A DNA stretch of 64,000 nt, from the NCBI RefSeq assembly GCF_017814435.1, contig NZ_JAGJCB010000006.1, forward strand, positions 1-64,000, given 5' to 3'. Each line of letters starts with the position of its first letter. Positions within the stretch are counted from its first letter, which is position 1. The position numbers and the translations under genes are program-made. This document shows positions 1 to 8,989 of the stretch, one piece after another. This DNA comes from Mariniflexile gromovii (GTDB lineage Bacteria; Bacteroidota; Bacteroidia; Flavobacteriales; Flavobacteriaceae). A model generated the notes under the pieces. It made no database searches. It was given only the letters and a program-made list of their open reading frames with translations, and had not been told where the DNA came from.

Positions 1-119
1 GAGTTCTTGATGAAAGGGAAGTAAAGTCTAAATCACATATTGAACATTAAAATTCAGAGCCTGTCTTAGTTCACTTTATTTCCTTTCTCTTTCTTAAATT
101 TATAAAAACAAATCTAAAG
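1..119. other. Left-edge non-coding stretch
   Basis: No open reading frame, RNA gene or clear hairpin is visible here. It is the AT-rich start of the spacer downstream of hisS. Confidence 0.4.
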
Positions 120-174
120 GAGCTTGTCGAAACCGATATTGATTATCGGTAAATTGAAATATTTCGACAAGCTC
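120..174. repeat. Nested inverted repeat downstream of hisS
   Basis: A 13-base arm (GAGCTTGTCGAAA, 120-132) is matched exactly by its reverse complement at 162-174. A second hairpin (CCGATA, 133-138, with TATCGG, 144-149) lies inside. The structure lies past the hisS stop and lacks a strong T-run, so it looks more like a dispersed intergenic palindrome than a classic terminator. From memory, similar GAGCTTGTCGAAA palindromes are common between flavobacterial genes; I could not count copies. Confidence 0.6.
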
Positions 175-213
175 AATATGACATAGAACCACACTTTTCA
201 GGCAGCTTTTTCT

Positions 214-1584
214 TTATTTCAAATGATTTACCAATTCAGAAAGTGATACTTTAAACTGCTCTCCCGAAACCATATTTTTTAAAGTATAGGTGTTTGAAGC
301 AACTTCCTCCTCGCCTACCAAAACCACAAACGGAATGTTACGTTTATTGGCATGATCCATTTGCTTTCGCATTTTAGCGGCATCGGGGTACAATTCAGTA
401 TGAATACCTGCCGAACGTAATTCTTTAATGGCTTTTAAACAATACAACGCTTCTCTATCTCCAAAATTAATAAATAAAACTTCTACGTTTTTAGTTACCG
501 TTTCTGGGAACAAACCTAATTCTTCCAACACCAAATAAATACGGTCCAAACCAAAACTGATGCCTACACCACTTGTGTCTGGTTTTCCAAAAATACTGGT
601 AAGGTCGTCATAGCGTCCGCCACCACCAATAGAACCCATTTGCACGGTTTTGGGTGCAGCAACTTCAAAAATAGCACCGGTGTAGTAGTTTAAGCCACGT
701 GCCAACGTAACATCTAATTGTAATGTAGCTGTTTTTAAACCTAACTCTGAAATGGCTTCATTTATAAAAGCCAATTCTTCAATACCTTTTGTACCTTCTG
801 CTGAAGAAGATAAAATGGTTTTTAAACTTTCAATTTGCGATTCAAACGAACCTGACAAGGTAAATAAGGGCTGTAATTTAGAAATCCCTTCTTCTGAAAT
901 CCCTTTGGAAAGCATTTCTTCTTTCACCTTCTCCTCACCTATTTTATCAAGCTTATCTAAAGCGACCGTAAAATCGATGAGTTTATCAGAAGCACCAATA
1001 ACTTCAGCAATACCCGAAAGTATTTTACGATTATTGATTTTAATGGTGACACCTTCCAATTTTAAAGTTGAAAAAACGGTGTCGTATAATTGAATAAATT
1101 CTACTTCTTGCCAAAGCGATTTACTACCAACCACATCGGCATCGCATTGGTAAAACTCTCTAAAACGCCCTTTTTGCGGTCTGTCGGCACGCCAAACAGG
1201 TTGAATTTGGTAACGCTTAAACGGAAATTCAATCTCGTTTTGGTGTTGTACTACGTAACGTGCGAAGGGTACGGTTAGGTCGTAGCGCAGGGCTTTTTCA
1301 GAGATATTTGAAGTTAACTTTAACGAGTCCCTATTTGCATAGGCTTGCTCGTCTACCTTTGCCAAATAATCCCCAGAATTCAAAATCTTAAAAATCAAAC
1401 GATCCCCTTCGTCACCATATTTTCCCATTAAGGTTTCAGAGTTTTCAAAACTTGGTGTTTCAATAGGTTGAAATCCGAACGTTTCAAAAGCACCACGAAT
1501 GGTATTAAAAATATAATGGCGTTTTGCTACTTGTTCAGGATTAAAATCTCGGGTTCCTTTTGGGATGCTTGGTTTTTGAGCCAT
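214..1584 (-). CDS. hisS: Histidyl-tRNA synthetase
   Basis: HisS charges tRNA-His with histidine in the cytoplasm. The 456-residue protein has the class II core: GTRDFNP near the N-terminus, motif 2 ([14 protein letters not shown], about residues 130-145), the histidine-binding loop (ARGLNYYTG, about 295-305), motif 3 (GISFGLDRI, about 345) and a C-terminal anticodon-binding domain. I chose the ATG at 1584, giving [10 protein letters not shown]; the frame is open to a TTG two codons earlier. Four 7-base tandem repeats begin 7 bases upstream of the ATG. It is a single conserved gene facing the left edge. Confidence 0.97.
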   Translation of the reverse strand: MAQKPSIPKGTRDFNPEQVAKRHYIFNTIRGAFETFGFQPIETPSFENSETLMGKYGDEGDRLIFKILNSGDYLAKVDEQAYANRDSLKLTSNISEKALRYDLTVPFARYVVQHQNEIEFPFKRYQIQPVWRADRPQKGRFREFYQCDADVVGSKSLWQEVEFIQLYDTVFSTLKLEGVTIKINNRKILSGIAEVIGASDKLIDFTVALDKLDKIGEEKVKEEMLSKGISEEGISKLQPLFTLSGSFESQIESLKTILSSSAEGTKGIEELAFINEAISELGLKTATLQLDVTLARGLNYYTGAIFEVAAPKTVQMGSIGGGGRYDDLTSIFGKPDTSGVGISFGLDRIYLVLEELGLFPETVTKNVEVLFINFGDREALYCLKAIKELRSAGIHTELYPDAAKMRKQMDHANKRNIPFVVLVGEEEVASNTYTLKNMVSGEQFKVSLSELVNHLK

Positions 1585-1590
1585 ATTCAA

Positions 1591-1620
1591 TTACGAATTA
1601 CGAATTACGAATTACGAATT
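1591..1620. repeat. Tandem 7-bp repeat (TTACGAA x4) upstream of hisS
   Basis: Four exact copies of TTACGAA (1591-1618) plus a partial fifth sit between the hisS start codon and the upstream gene. It would lie in the hisS leader or promoter, so copy-number change could affect expression. This looks like slippage-type duplication; no protein signal is present. Confidence 0.7.
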
Positions 1621-1691
1621 GGTTGTTACAACTAAACAATTCAACGTATAAACATTTAAACATTTTTTATTAGCTGCGAATTTACAAAAGA

Positions 1692-2162
1692 CTAATTGAT
1701 TAATTCATCAAAATACTTAAACAAATCGCCTTTGGTTATTACGGCACCCTGTTCAATCATTTTAAATTTATCTAGGTTTTTATCTTCGGTATAATCTTTA
1801 TCGGCTTGTAAAAACTCAACACGTTCATCCATTAAATTTTCACGTAACCAATTATAGCCTTCTTTGGTGGTAATATCTACCTCTTTATTTTTTACGTTTA
1901 CCACAATGGCTTTCATTTTTTTCTTTCCTAAGCGGAATAAATACATGTGTTGCGCCGAAAAATGTTCTAAATATTCTGCTTTGTTTAAAACGCCTTCCCA
2001 AATTAAATCGCTAAAAACATCCAACTCGGTTTCTGCCAATTCTGGTTTATTTACTTTTAAATTGGCCCATTCATCAGCTGTAATAGATTGGGTTGCCAAA
2101 AAATTTATAAACTCTTGGTGCAGTTCTTCAAATTGCTCTTTTGTAAGTCTTGAATATTTCAT
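1692..2162 (-). CDS. Conserved hypothetical protein, DUF6495-like
   Basis: A 156-residue acidic, soluble protein with no signal peptide or membrane segment. It starts MKYSRLTKEQFEELHQEF, which I recognise from memory as a small Bacteroidota-restricted family (DUF6495-like) of unknown function. The ATG at 2162 is preferred over an in-frame start seven codons earlier, because that extension (GRLRRN) is low-complexity and not family-like. It lies on the same strand as hisS, with about 100 bases including the tandem repeat between them. The product may be a small cytosolic regulator, but nothing in the sequence assigns a reaction. Confidence 0.7.
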   Translation of the reverse strand: MKYSRLTKEQFEELHQEFINFLATQSITADEWANLKVNKPELAETELDVFSDLIWEGVLNKAEYLEHFSAQHMYLFRLGKKKMKAIVVNVKNKEVDITTKEGYNWLRENLMDERVEFLQADKDYTEDKNLDKFKMIEQGAVITKGDLFKYFDELIN

Positions 2163-2220
2163 GTTTCTTCTTAATCTCCCCAAAAGTGAGGGTTTATTTA
2201 AATTAAATATCGTTCTTAAG

Positions 2221-2253
2221 AAACCTTAAAGGTTTTAAAAACCTGTGAGGTTT
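2221..2253. repeat. Paired short palindromes (AAACCT...AGGTTT)
   Basis: Two adjacent small hairpins share the arms AAACCT/AGGTTT: 2221-2233 and 2239-2253. They sit between the rplI terminator and the next gene. They look like a degenerate copy of a short intergenic palindrome; no function can be read from them. Confidence 0.45.
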
Positions 2254-2262
2254 AAAAAACAA

Positions 2263-2292
2263 CAAAAAAGCCCCAACTAGGTTGAGGCTTTT
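2263..2292 (-). terminator. Rho-independent terminator of the rpsF-rpsR-rplI operon
   Basis: On the minus strand a 10-bp stem (arms 2281-2290 and 2268-2277, one G-T wobble) with a 3-base loop is followed by a T-run. It begins about 20 bases after the rplI stop, as expected for the end of the ribosomal protein operon. Confidence 0.85.
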
Positions 2293-2310
2293 ATATAAAT
2301 CTATGTGAAA

Positions 2311-2760
2311 TTACTCAGCAGCTTGTGCGATAACTTCAAAATCTAAATCTACGGTTACAGCTCTGTGTAAACGTACTACAGCAGTATATTTGCCTGTACG
2401 TTTTACAGTGGTAACTGAAATGAATTTTTTATCGATAGATTGACCTTCTTTTTCTAAAGCAGCAGCAACATCAATGTTGTTTACAGAACCGAATAATTTA
2501 TCGCCTGTTCCAACTTTTGCTGGAATTTTAATTTCTAAAGCTTTGATAGCTTCAGCAATTACGTTAGCTTCATCAATTTCTTTCTTCTCTTTATAAGCAC
2601 GTTGCTTTAAGTTTTCTGCCAATACTTTTTTAGCAGAAGCCGTAGCCATAACAGCATGCCCTTGTGGGATTAAAAAATTTCTACCATAACCGTTCTTAAC
2701 TGTTACAACATCGTCTTTAAATCCTAAATTTTCAACGTCTTGTTTTAATATAAGTTCCAT
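2311..2760 (-). CDS. rplI: 50S ribosomal protein L9
   Basis: L9 is a two-domain protein of the large ribosomal subunit that binds 23S rRNA near the L1 stalk. The 149-residue product has the N-terminal L9 domain (MELILKQDVENLG, then the NGYGRNFLIPQGHA motif at about residues 23-36), a central lysine-rich helix and a C-terminal domain ending in hydrophobic strands. Length is normal for the family. It is the last gene of rpsF-rpsR-rplI, 13 bases after rpsR, and is followed by a strong terminator. Confidence 0.98.
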   Translation of the reverse strand: MELILKQDVENLGFKDDVVTVKNGYGRNFLIPQGHAVMATASAKKVLAENLKQRAYKEKKEIDEANVIAEAIKALEIKIPAKVGTGDKLFGSVNNIDVAAALEKEGQSIDKKFISVTTVKRTGKYTAVVRLHRAVTVDLDFEVIAQAAE

Positions 2761-2773
2761 TGTTATCGGTATT

Positions 2774-3070
2774 TTATTTTAATAAATCTGCTACATAAGG
2801 CATTAAAGCTAAATGACGTGCTCTTTTTACAGCAACAGCCACTTTTCTTTGATACTTTAATGAAGTTCCTGTTAAACGTCTTGGTAAAATTTTACCTTGT
2901 TCGTTTATAAACTTTAATAAGAAATCTGGATCTTTGTAATCAACATACTTGATTCCAGATTTTTGAAACATACAGTACTTTTTCTTCTTGTTTGTGTCAA
3001 TATTAAGAGGAGTTAAATATCTAATTTCTCCGTCTTTTTTTCCTTTAGATTGTTGTTCTATAGATGACAT
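2774..3070 (-). CDS. rpsR: 30S ribosomal protein S18
   Basis: S18 binds 16S rRNA and pairs with S6 in the small-subunit platform. The 98-residue protein has the family core: a cysteine-containing stretch near residues 32-36 (KKYCMF), [12 protein letters not shown], and the [13 protein letters not shown] signature (about residues 60-72). The N-terminal 25 residues are an acidic/polar extension often seen in Bacteroidota S18. It lies 2 bases after rpsF and 13 before rplI, so the three genes are co-transcribed. Confidence 0.98.
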   Translation of the reverse strand: MSSIEQQSKGKKDGEIRYLTPLNIDTNKKKKYCMFQKSGIKYVDYKDPDFLLKFINEQGKILPRRLTGTSLKYQRKVAVAVKRARHLALMPYVADLLK

Positions 3071-3072
3071 AA

Positions 3073-3411
3073 TTAAGCTTTTTGTTTAAGTTTAACTCTT
3101 CTTCTCTCTGCCCATGAAATAGCGTGCTTGTCTAACGCTACTGTTAAATAACGCATAAAACGTTCGTCACGTCTAAACTCTACTTCTAAAGTGTTAATAA
3201 CGTCACCTGCAACAGTGTACTCGAATAAGTGATAAAAACCACTTTTTTTGTTTTGAATAGGGTAAGCTAATTTTTTAAGCCCCCAATCTTCTTTTGATAC
3301 CATCTTAGCGCCGTTAGAAACAAGAAAATCTTCGTATTTCTTTACTGTTTCCTTTATCTGGTCTTCAGATAAAACGGGATTTAAGATGAAAACAGTTTCA
3401 TAATGATTCAT
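3073..3411 (-). CDS. rpsF: 30S ribosomal protein S6
   Basis: S6 is the S18 partner on the small-subunit platform. The ATG at 3411 gives [18 protein letters not shown], the standard S6 N-terminus, in a 112-residue protein; an in-frame start 11 codons upstream would add a non-family tail that overlaps the promoter box. The central [19 protein letters not shown] segment and the [10 protein letters not shown] motif (about residues 80-90) are diagnostic. It is the first gene of the ribosomal operon and has a good TAnnTTTG promoter box 30 bases upstream. Confidence 0.97.
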   Translation of the reverse strand: MNHYETVFILNPVLSEDQIKETVKKYEDFLVSNGAKMVSKEDWGLKKLAYPIQNKKSGFYHLFEYTVAGDVINTLEVEFRRDERFMRYLTVALDKHAISWAERRRVKLKQKA

Positions 3412-3441
3412 AAAAATCGTGTTTATTGTTAAAAATGGGTG

Positions 3442-3473
3442 CAAAAATAGTTAATAAAAACATATTAAACAAC
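3442..3473 (-). promoter_or_regulatory. Bacteroidota-type promoter of rpsF operon
   Basis: On the minus strand a perfect TAnnTTTG box (CAAAAATA on the plus strand, 3442-3449) is preceded 20 bases upstream by GTTG (3470-3473), one mismatch from the TTTG -33 element. The spacing fits the Bacteroidota sigma-ABfr promoter. The start site would fall near 3437, giving a leader of about 25 bases. Confidence 0.6.
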
Positions 3474-3475
3474 TA

Positions 3476-3504
3476 TATTGATACTATATTTTACCCTATA
3501 TTTG
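3476..3504 (+). promoter_or_regulatory. Putative promoter of the LytTR regulator
   Basis: TATATTTG at 3497-3504 matches TAnnTTTG exactly; TATTG at 3476-3480 is a weak -33 match. It overlaps the -33 region of the divergent rpsF promoter. The predicted leader to the ATG at 3621 is about 110 bases. Confidence 0.4.
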
Positions 3505-3620
3505 CTTTTGGAAACAAATGTTAAAATTATGTTAATTTAAACTGTTTAACGATGTTTTTTGGTTTTTAGCCGAATTTTTTGTACTATTGTCGATATCTTA
3601 ACCGAAATAATATAAATGTT

Positions 3621-4316
3621 ATGACTTTAAACTGTGTAGTAGTAGACGATTCAGCAATACAGCGTCTCTCCATTGTTAAGTTAGTAGAGAATCACCCAGC
3701 TCTAAACTTAATAGCAGAGTACAGTAGTGCTTTAGAAACCAAAAATGGTTTAAACACACACCAAGTAGACTTAATCTTTTTAGACATTGAAATGCCAGTG
3801 CTAAACGGATTTGAACTTTTAGATGTTTTAAACAACAAACCTCAAATTATTTTTGTAACCGGTAAAACTGAATATGCTTTTAAAGCATTTAATTATGATG
3901 CTACCGATTATTTACACAAACCAATTACGAGAGAACGTTTTAATGTAGCCGTAGAGAAAGCTCTAGAGCAACACAAATTGACTCAAGATTTTAACGAAGA
4001 AGAAGGTGAACACATCTTTGTTAAAAGTAATTTGAAAAAACGTAAAGTTTACATCAAAGATATTAAGTGGATTGAAGCACTTGGTGATTATGTAAAACTT
4101 GTTACAGAAGAAAACAGCTTAGTAGTACTTTCTACTATGAAATCTTTTGAAAAAGAATTACCTGAGAATAAATTTTTAAGAATTCACAAATCCTACATTG
4201 TGAATTTAGATAAAATTGACAGGTTTAACAGTAAAAATGTTGAAGTTGGTGCTTACGAGATTCCTTTAAGTAGAAATAAGAAGACCCAATTGGTTGATGC
4301 TTTAAATAATATTTAG
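3621..4316 (+). CDS. LytTR-family response regulator
   Basis: A 231-residue two-domain transcription regulator. The N-terminal receiver domain has the acidic pair (VVVDDSA), the phospho-acceptor aspartate in LIFLDIEMP (about residue 57), a TGK stretch and a conserved lysine near residue 107. The C-terminal LytTR DNA-binding domain (about 130-231) has WIEALGDYVKL and FLRIHKSYIVNL. I chose the ATG at 3621 because the receiver starts directly after it. No histidine kinase is next to it, so its sensor is encoded elsewhere. It faces priA, with stops 16 bases apart. Confidence 0.92.
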   Translation: MTLNCVVVDDSAIQRLSIVKLVENHPALNLIAEYSSALETKNGLNTHQVDLIFLDIEMPVLNGFELLDVLNNKPQIIFVTGKTEYAFKAFNYDATDYLHKPITRERFNVAVEKALEQHKLTQDFNEEEGEHIFVKSNLKKRKVYIKDIKWIEALGDYVKLVTEENSLVVLSTMKSFEKELPENKFLRIHKSYIVNLDKIDRFNSKNVEVGAYEIPLSRNKKTQLVDALNNI

Positions 4317-4332
4317 TTTTAACCAGCTAAAT

Positions 4333-6783
4333 TTAAAAGTTATCGACATTTAAAATTACTTTAACCGACCGAAAATCTTTTACATTCAAGAAGCTATTAT
4401 TTATTTTAATGATAGCTTCTTTTGTTTTTGATAAAGATTGCTTTTTAGGAATTTTTACCAATATGTTTTTATAAAACTGATTTCTAATTCTAGCAATAGG
4501 TGGCGATTCTGGTCCTAAAACATTATCTCCAAACACATTACGAAGCGATTTGGCATACCAAACGGAAGCCGTATCTACCCTACTAAAATCTTTATGCTTT
4601 AAAGTTATTTTTATTTGCTTATAAACCGGGGGATATTTGTAATTATAACGATCATTCATTTGTTCGTTATACATATCTATATAATTATTGGTAGAAACTT
4701 GCTGTAATATATTATGGTGCGGATTATAGGTTTGAATTAATACTTTCCCGCGTTCTTCAGTACGTCCCGCCCTACCCGATACTTGCAACATGAGCTGAAA
4801 ACTACGTTCGTGCGCTCTAAAATCGGGGAAGTTCAGCATGTTATCAGCATTCATAATACCAACCAACTTTACATTTCTAAAATCCAAGCCTTTAGTTAAC
4901 ATTTGGGTTCCTACCAAAATATCAATTTCTTGTTGTTCTAATGCCGTAATAATTTTTTCGTAACCATATTTTCCGCGCGTGGTGTCTAAATCCATCCTTG
5001 CAACTTTGTAATCTGGAAATAACAATGTAACCTCGGCCTCTATTTGTTCGGTTCCAAAACCTTTATTATCCAATTCCGGACTTCCGCAAGCTTTACAGGT
5101 TTTCGGCATCACTTCAACAAACCCACAATAATGACAGCGTAATTGGTCGCGATATTGATGGTAAGTTAAACTCACATCGCAATTAGGGCACTGCGGTGAA
5201 TGCCCACAGGTATGACATTCTACAATGGGTGAAAACCCGCGTCGGTTTTGAAACAGTATAATTTGATGGCCGTCGCGCAAAGCCTCCGTCATTTCTTCAA
5301 TAAGTCGGTCGCTAAAATGCCCTTTCATCTGTTTCTTTTTTAGCTTATCTTTAATATCGACCAATTCAATATCGGGCATTAAAACATCATTAAAGCGCTT
5401 GGTTATTTCAACAAAGCCGTATTTATTCTGTTTCGCATTAAAAAAACTTTCCAAACTGGGGGTTGCCGAACCTAAAAGCGTTTTCGCTTCGTGTATATGT
5501 GCCAAAACAACAGCGGTATCGCGTGCATGGTAACGCGGTGCTGGGTCGAATTGTTTGAAAGACTGTTCGTGCTCTTCGTCTACAATAATCAATCCTAAAC
5601 TATGGAATGGCAAAAATATAGAAGAACGTGCGCCTAAAACTATTTGCGCTTTCGCGGAATTGTTTAACACATTATTCCAAACCTCAACACGTTCATGCGA
5701 CGAATATTTAGAATGGAACACTGCCACCTGTTCGCCAAAATAATTTTGTAAACGGGTAATTAGTTGTGCTGTTAATGCTATTTCTGGTAATAAATACAAC
5801 ACTTGTTGCCCTTTATTTAAAACGTCTTCAATAAGTTTTACATATACTTCGGTTTTACCAGAAGATGTTACACCATGAAGCAACACCACAGATTGTTCTT
5901 TAAACGATTCCTTAATTTCGGTTAATGCTATGTTTTGATATTCGTTTAAGTTTTTAGAATCTTCATTCTCATCACCCGAATACTGAACTCGATCGGTTTG
6001 AATAAAATATTCCTCAAGAATGCCTTTATCTATTAATGATTTTATAATGGCTGGGGAAGCATCGCTTTCCTTTGATAAATCGGCTACTTTTACAGGTTTT
6101 TTCGTTGTTGCCGAAATAGAAAATAAGGTTAAAATAACTTGATGCTGTTTGGGTGCCCGACTTAAATCTTCCAACAGTTTTTGAAGCGATGATTCCGATG
6201 TAAAGTTTGTGTGCAGCTTTACATATCTAACTAATTTTGGTTTGTATTTTTCATACACTTCTTCTTCTACTGAAATAGCTTCTTTTTCAATCAACCGTTT
6301 AATAACGGGAAGCACATTTTTTTTATCGAGAATATTGGAAATATCATGGATTTTCAAAGACGATTGATGTTGCAAGGCTTCATAAACCAAAAACTCATCA
6401 TCTTTCAATATAGATTCATCTATAATTTTACTGTGTTTGGTAATAACCGTTTCGCTCTCTAAAATAAATGCGTTTGGTAAGGCTGCTCGCATCACATCTC
6501 CTAAGGTACACATGTAATAATTCGCAATCCATTGCCATAATTGCAATTGCTTTTCGTTAACAATTGGACCCTCATCTAATATTTGATGAATTTCTTTAGC
6601 TTCATAGGTTGTTGGTGGACTATTATGAATTTTAGCCACAATACCCGTGTAAATTTTCGATTTTCCGAAAGGCACAGATACGCGCATACCCGGTTGTAAA
6701 AATTCAGATTCAGCTATTGTAATGCTATAAGTAAACAACTTTTGAAGTGGTACGGGTATAATGACGTCTATAAAATTTGGCAT
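4333..6783 (-). CDS. priA: Primosomal protein N' (replication restart helicase PriA)
   Basis: PriA recognises stalled or repaired forks and starts replisome reloading. The 816-residue protein has the N-terminal DNA-binding domain, Walker A (GVTSSGKTE, about residue 307), the DEEH box, helicase motifs including SATPSLES and QVSGRAGR, and a zinc-binding block of four cysteine pairs (CHTCGHSPQCPNC through CKACG, about 520-565). Length is normal. I chose the ATG at 6783 (MPNFIDVIIPVPL) over a TTG two codons upstream. A TAnnTTTG box lies only 3 bases upstream of this ATG, which suggests an almost leaderless message. Confidence 0.97.
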   Translation of the reverse strand: MPNFIDVIIPVPLQKLFTYSITIAESEFLQPGMRVSVPFGKSKIYTGIVAKIHNSPPTTYEAKEIHQILDEGPIVNEKQLQLWQWIANYYMCTLGDVMRAALPNAFILESETVITKHSKIIDESILKDDEFLVYEALQHQSSLKIHDISNILDKKNVLPVIKRLIEKEAISVEEEVYEKYKPKLVRYVKLHTNFTSESSLQKLLEDLSRAPKQHQVILTLFSISATTKKPVKVADLSKESDASPAIIKSLIDKGILEEYFIQTDRVQYSGDENEDSKNLNEYQNIALTEIKESFKEQSVVLLHGVTSSGKTEVYVKLIEDVLNKGQQVLYLLPEIALTAQLITRLQNYFGEQVAVFHSKYSSHERVEVWNNVLNNSAKAQIVLGARSSIFLPFHSLGLIIVDEEHEQSFKQFDPAPRYHARDTAVVLAHIHEAKTLLGSATPSLESFFNAKQNKYGFVEITKRFNDVLMPDIELVDIKDKLKKKQMKGHFSDRLIEEMTEALRDGHQIILFQNRRGFSPIVECHTCGHSPQCPNCDVSLTYHQYRDQLRCHYCGFVEVMPKTCKACGSPELDNKGFGTEQIEAEVTLLFPDYKVARMDLDTTRGKYGYEKIITALEQQEIDILVGTQMLTKGLDFRNVKLVGIMNADNMLNFPDFRAHERSFQLMLQVSGRAGRTEERGKVLIQTYNPHHNILQQVSTNNYIDMYNEQMNDRYNYKYPPVYKQIKITLKHKDFSRVDTASVWYAKSLRNVFGDNVLGPESPPIARIRNQFYKNILVKIPKKQSLSKTKEAIIKINNSFLNVKDFRSVKVILNVDNF

Positions 6784-6786
6784 AAC

Positions 6787-6794
6787 CAAAGATA
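6787..6794 (-). promoter_or_regulatory. TAnnTTTG box abutting the priA start
   Basis: CAAAGATA on the plus strand reads TATCTTTG on the minus strand, an exact -7 box. Its last base is 3 bases from the priA ATG, so transcription would begin at or within a few bases of the start codon. No good -33 TTTG is seen, so this is tentative. Confidence 0.35.
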
Positions 6795-6948
6795 ATAGGT
6801 TTCCTTTAAAAACTATCTTAGAAAATAAAATTCGGGATTAAAATTTTAAAGGAAACCTACTTCAATTTACATTAAGTACTAAGAATAAATGAGTTGGATT
6901 CACTTTGGATATATATCCCAAAGTGTATAAAATTAAAAAATATCAGTA

Positions 6949-7902
6949 TTAATTATTCTCTTTAGGATATTTTTTTAAAAATTGAATTGATGCATTTAAC
7001 TCATAACCCAACAATAAAATATTGGCATTAAGCCATAAATAAATCATGAGAATTAAAAGTGCTCCAATGGAGCCGTATAGCTTGTTATACTGACCAAAGT
7101 TTTCAATATAAATACCAAATAAATAAGACAATATTATAATAAGGGACGTTGTAAAACCAGCACCCACAGAAAAGAATTTAGAATATTTTCCTTCTTTAGT
7201 TCCAAAATAATACATGGTTGCCGTAGCTATATATACAATGAAAACGAAAAACACATATTTGGCCATATTAAACCAAAATACACTTTGCGCCTCAACATTG
7301 TACCCTTTGTTATGCAAAGTATCTAACACCCTTTGCACCACATAAATTTGAAAATAACCCAATACCGCGATGGTAAATATTAGCAAAAAAGCTAAAATTA
7401 AAGCCACTCCCAATGCATATAGATATTGCTTAAATACGTTTCTAGATAACTGCTCGTGGTAAGAGTTTTCAAAACCAGAAAACAAGGCATTCACGCCATT
7501 TGCCATAAGTGCTATAGATAATATAAATACGGATGATAACAAACCTCCTCGTTGTGAATTATCGATACCATCAAAAATGCTATCAAAGAAAAAATCGGAA
7601 GTATTTGGAGGTAAAAATGATTCTAAAAACCGAAGAAATTCAATTTTAAAATCATCTATAGGCACATAAGGGATAACAATTAGAATAAACAGTAAAAAAG
7701 GAAACAATGCCATAAAAAAACTAAAGGCAATGGCACTTGCCCTAGTGGTTAAAGCTCCTTTTACAATACCGGTAATATAGAGTTCCAATAAATCGTAGAA
7801 CGATAAACCTTCTAAACCTGGTAATTTGGCTCTTTTAAAAAAACGCACCAATACATTTAATACAGGAATTTTATCGAGTTTTTCGTCAAGGGGCTTTGTC
7901 AT
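6949..7902 (-). CDS. YihY/BrkB-family inner-membrane protein
   Basis: A 317-residue integral membrane protein of the YihY/virulence factor BrkB family (UPF0761), whose molecular role is not settled. It has about six hydrophobic segments after a cytosolic N-terminus of about 50 residues; the family region ALTTRASAIAFSFFMALFP (about 55-75) and GSIGALLILMIYLWLNA (near 280-295) are visible. It was once thought to be RNase BN, which is now discarded. It lies between priA and nadC on the same strand, each with its own likely promoter, so this is not clearly an operon. Confidence 0.9.
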   Translation of the reverse strand: MTKPLDEKLDKIPVLNVLVRFFKRAKLPGLEGLSFYDLLELYITGIVKGALTTRASAIAFSFFMALFPFLLFILIVIPYVPIDDFKIEFLRFLESFLPPNTSDFFFDSIFDGIDNSQRGGLLSSVFILSIALMANGVNALFSGFENSYHEQLSRNVFKQYLYALGVALILAFLLIFTIAVLGYFQIYVVQRVLDTLHNKGYNVEAQSVFWFNMAKYVFFVFIVYIATATMYYFGTKEGKYSKFFSVGAGFTTSLIIILSYLFGIYIENFGQYNKLYGSIGALLILMIYLWLNANILLLGYELNASIQFLKKYPKENN

Positions 7903-7927
7903 TAATGATGTACGTTAAAATTCACAA

Positions 7928-7935
7928 CAAAGTTA
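7928..7935 (-). promoter_or_regulatory. TAnnTTTG box for the YihY-family gene
   Basis: CAAAGTTA on the plus strand reads TAACTTTG on the minus strand, an exact -7 box about 25 bases upstream of the start codon. The -33 element would fall in the adjacent palindrome and is not obvious. Confidence 0.4.
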
Positions 7936-7946
7936 TTAAAATTAAA

Positions 7947-7982
7947 AATGTCAGTATAATAAAAGTAAATTATACTGACATT
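7947..7982 (-). terminator. Perfect 14-bp inverted repeat after nadC
   Basis: Arms 7947-7960 and 7969-7982 are exact reverse complements around an 8-base A-rich loop. On the minus strand it starts 19 bases after the nadC stop and is followed by a T-rich run, so it fits a terminator of nadC. The stem is AT-rich and symmetrical, so an operator role for the next gene cannot be excluded. Confidence 0.6.
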
Positions 7983-8001
7983 AAAAATATAGCAAGTAAA
8001 A

Positions 8002-8862
8002 CTACTTTATAGCTTTTAAGCTTAAATCCATATTATGAACGGAATGCGTTAATGCGCCCGATGAAATATAATTAACACCACACTCGGCATAATGCCTAAT
8101 GGTAGTTTCATTTATGTTACCAGAAGATTCCGTTAAACATCTATCCCCTATCATTTTTACCGCTTTTTTGGTATCTTCATAATCGAAATTATCGAGTAAA
8201 ATTCTATAAATACCATCGTTTTGCAAAATTTCTTCAACTTCAATTAAGTTTCTGGCTTCAACCATAATTTTTAAATCTTTTCCAGTGTCTTTTAAATACT
8301 GCTTGCTCATTTCTACAGCTTTAGTAATGCCTCCTGCAAAATCAATATGGTTATCTTTTAGCATGATCATATCGTATAAAGCAAACCTGTGGTTTTCACC
8401 ACCACCAATTTTCACAGCCCATTTTTCTAGTACACGAATACCTGGAGTGGTTTTTCTAGTATCTAAAATTTGGGTTTTGGTGCCTTCTAACAAATCTACA
8501 AACATGCGTGTTTTTGTTGCAATAGCACTCATGCGTTGCATAGCATTAAGCACAGTACGCTCCGCTTTTAATATAGATTGCGATGAACCTTCTACATACA
8601 TAACCACATCGCCATAAGTTACTTCTGTACCATCTTCAATAAGCACTTCTAGCTTCAAGTTTTTATCAACATACGCAAAAACCTTTTTAGCAAAGTTAAC
8701 ACCTCCAATAATACCTTTGTCTTTTACTAAAAGCTTCGCTTTTCCTCGGGCATTCTCAGGAATACATGCTAATGAACTATGATCGCCATCTCCAACATCT
8801 TCTCTAATGGCATTAGAAATTATAGATTTGACTTCTTGATCAAATTGCTCTTGTGTTATCAT
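8002..8862 (-). CDS. nadC: Nicotinate-nucleotide pyrophosphorylase (carboxylating), quinolinate phosphoribosyltransferase
   Basis: NadC joins quinolinate and PRPP to give nicotinate mononucleotide, with CO2 release, in de novo NAD synthesis. The 286-residue protein has the normal family length and motifs: EDVGDGDHSS near residue 20, LNAMQRMSAIAT (about 106-118), TRKTTPGIRVLEKWAVKIGGGENHR (split here as TRKTTPG and GGGENHR, about 136-158) and KDNHI. The downstream fold ends in the glycine-rich SGNINETTI and ISSGALTHS segments. nadA and nadB are not in the window. Confidence 0.97.
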   Translation of the reverse strand: MITQEQFDQEVKSIISNAIREDVGDGDHSSLACIPENARGKAKLLVKDKGIIGGVNFAKKVFAYVDKNLKLEVLIEDGTEVTYGDVVMYVEGSSQSILKAERTVLNAMQRMSAIATKTRMFVDLLEGTKTQILDTRKTTPGIRVLEKWAVKIGGGENHRFALYDMIMLKDNHIDFAGGITKAVEMSKQYLKDTGKDLKIMVEARNLIEVEEILQNDGIYRILLDNFDYEDTKKAVKMIGDRCLTESSGNINETTIRHYAECGVNYISSGALTHSVHNMDLSLKAIK

Positions 8863-8881
8863 ATTAAGGGTTGATTTGGCA

Positions 8882-8889
8882 CAAAAATA
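8882..8889 (-). promoter_or_regulatory. TAnnTTTG box for nadC
   Basis: CAAAAATA on the plus strand reads TATTTTTG on the minus strand, an exact -7 box, 19 bases upstream of the nadC ATG. No clear -33 element is found at the expected distance. Confidence 0.4.
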
Positions 8890-8976
8890 AGAAATAGATT
8901 TACTTTTTTAAATTTTACAATTATGAATTTTATAAAATTTTCATATTTAAATTCATTATTCATAAATAGTATGTAG

Positions 8977-8984
8977 TAATTTTG
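8977..8984 (+). promoter_or_regulatory. TAnnTTTG box abutting the rlmH start
   Basis: TAATTTTG is an exact -7 box whose last base is 5 bases before the rlmH ATG at 8990. If used, the message would be leaderless or nearly so. Confidence 0.4.
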
Positions 8985-8989
8985 CCATT

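Noticed and set aside
752-1278. Plus-strand ORFs inside hisS
   Set aside because: They are shadows: the minus frame encodes complete HisS with all motifs, and the plus products have no family resemblance.
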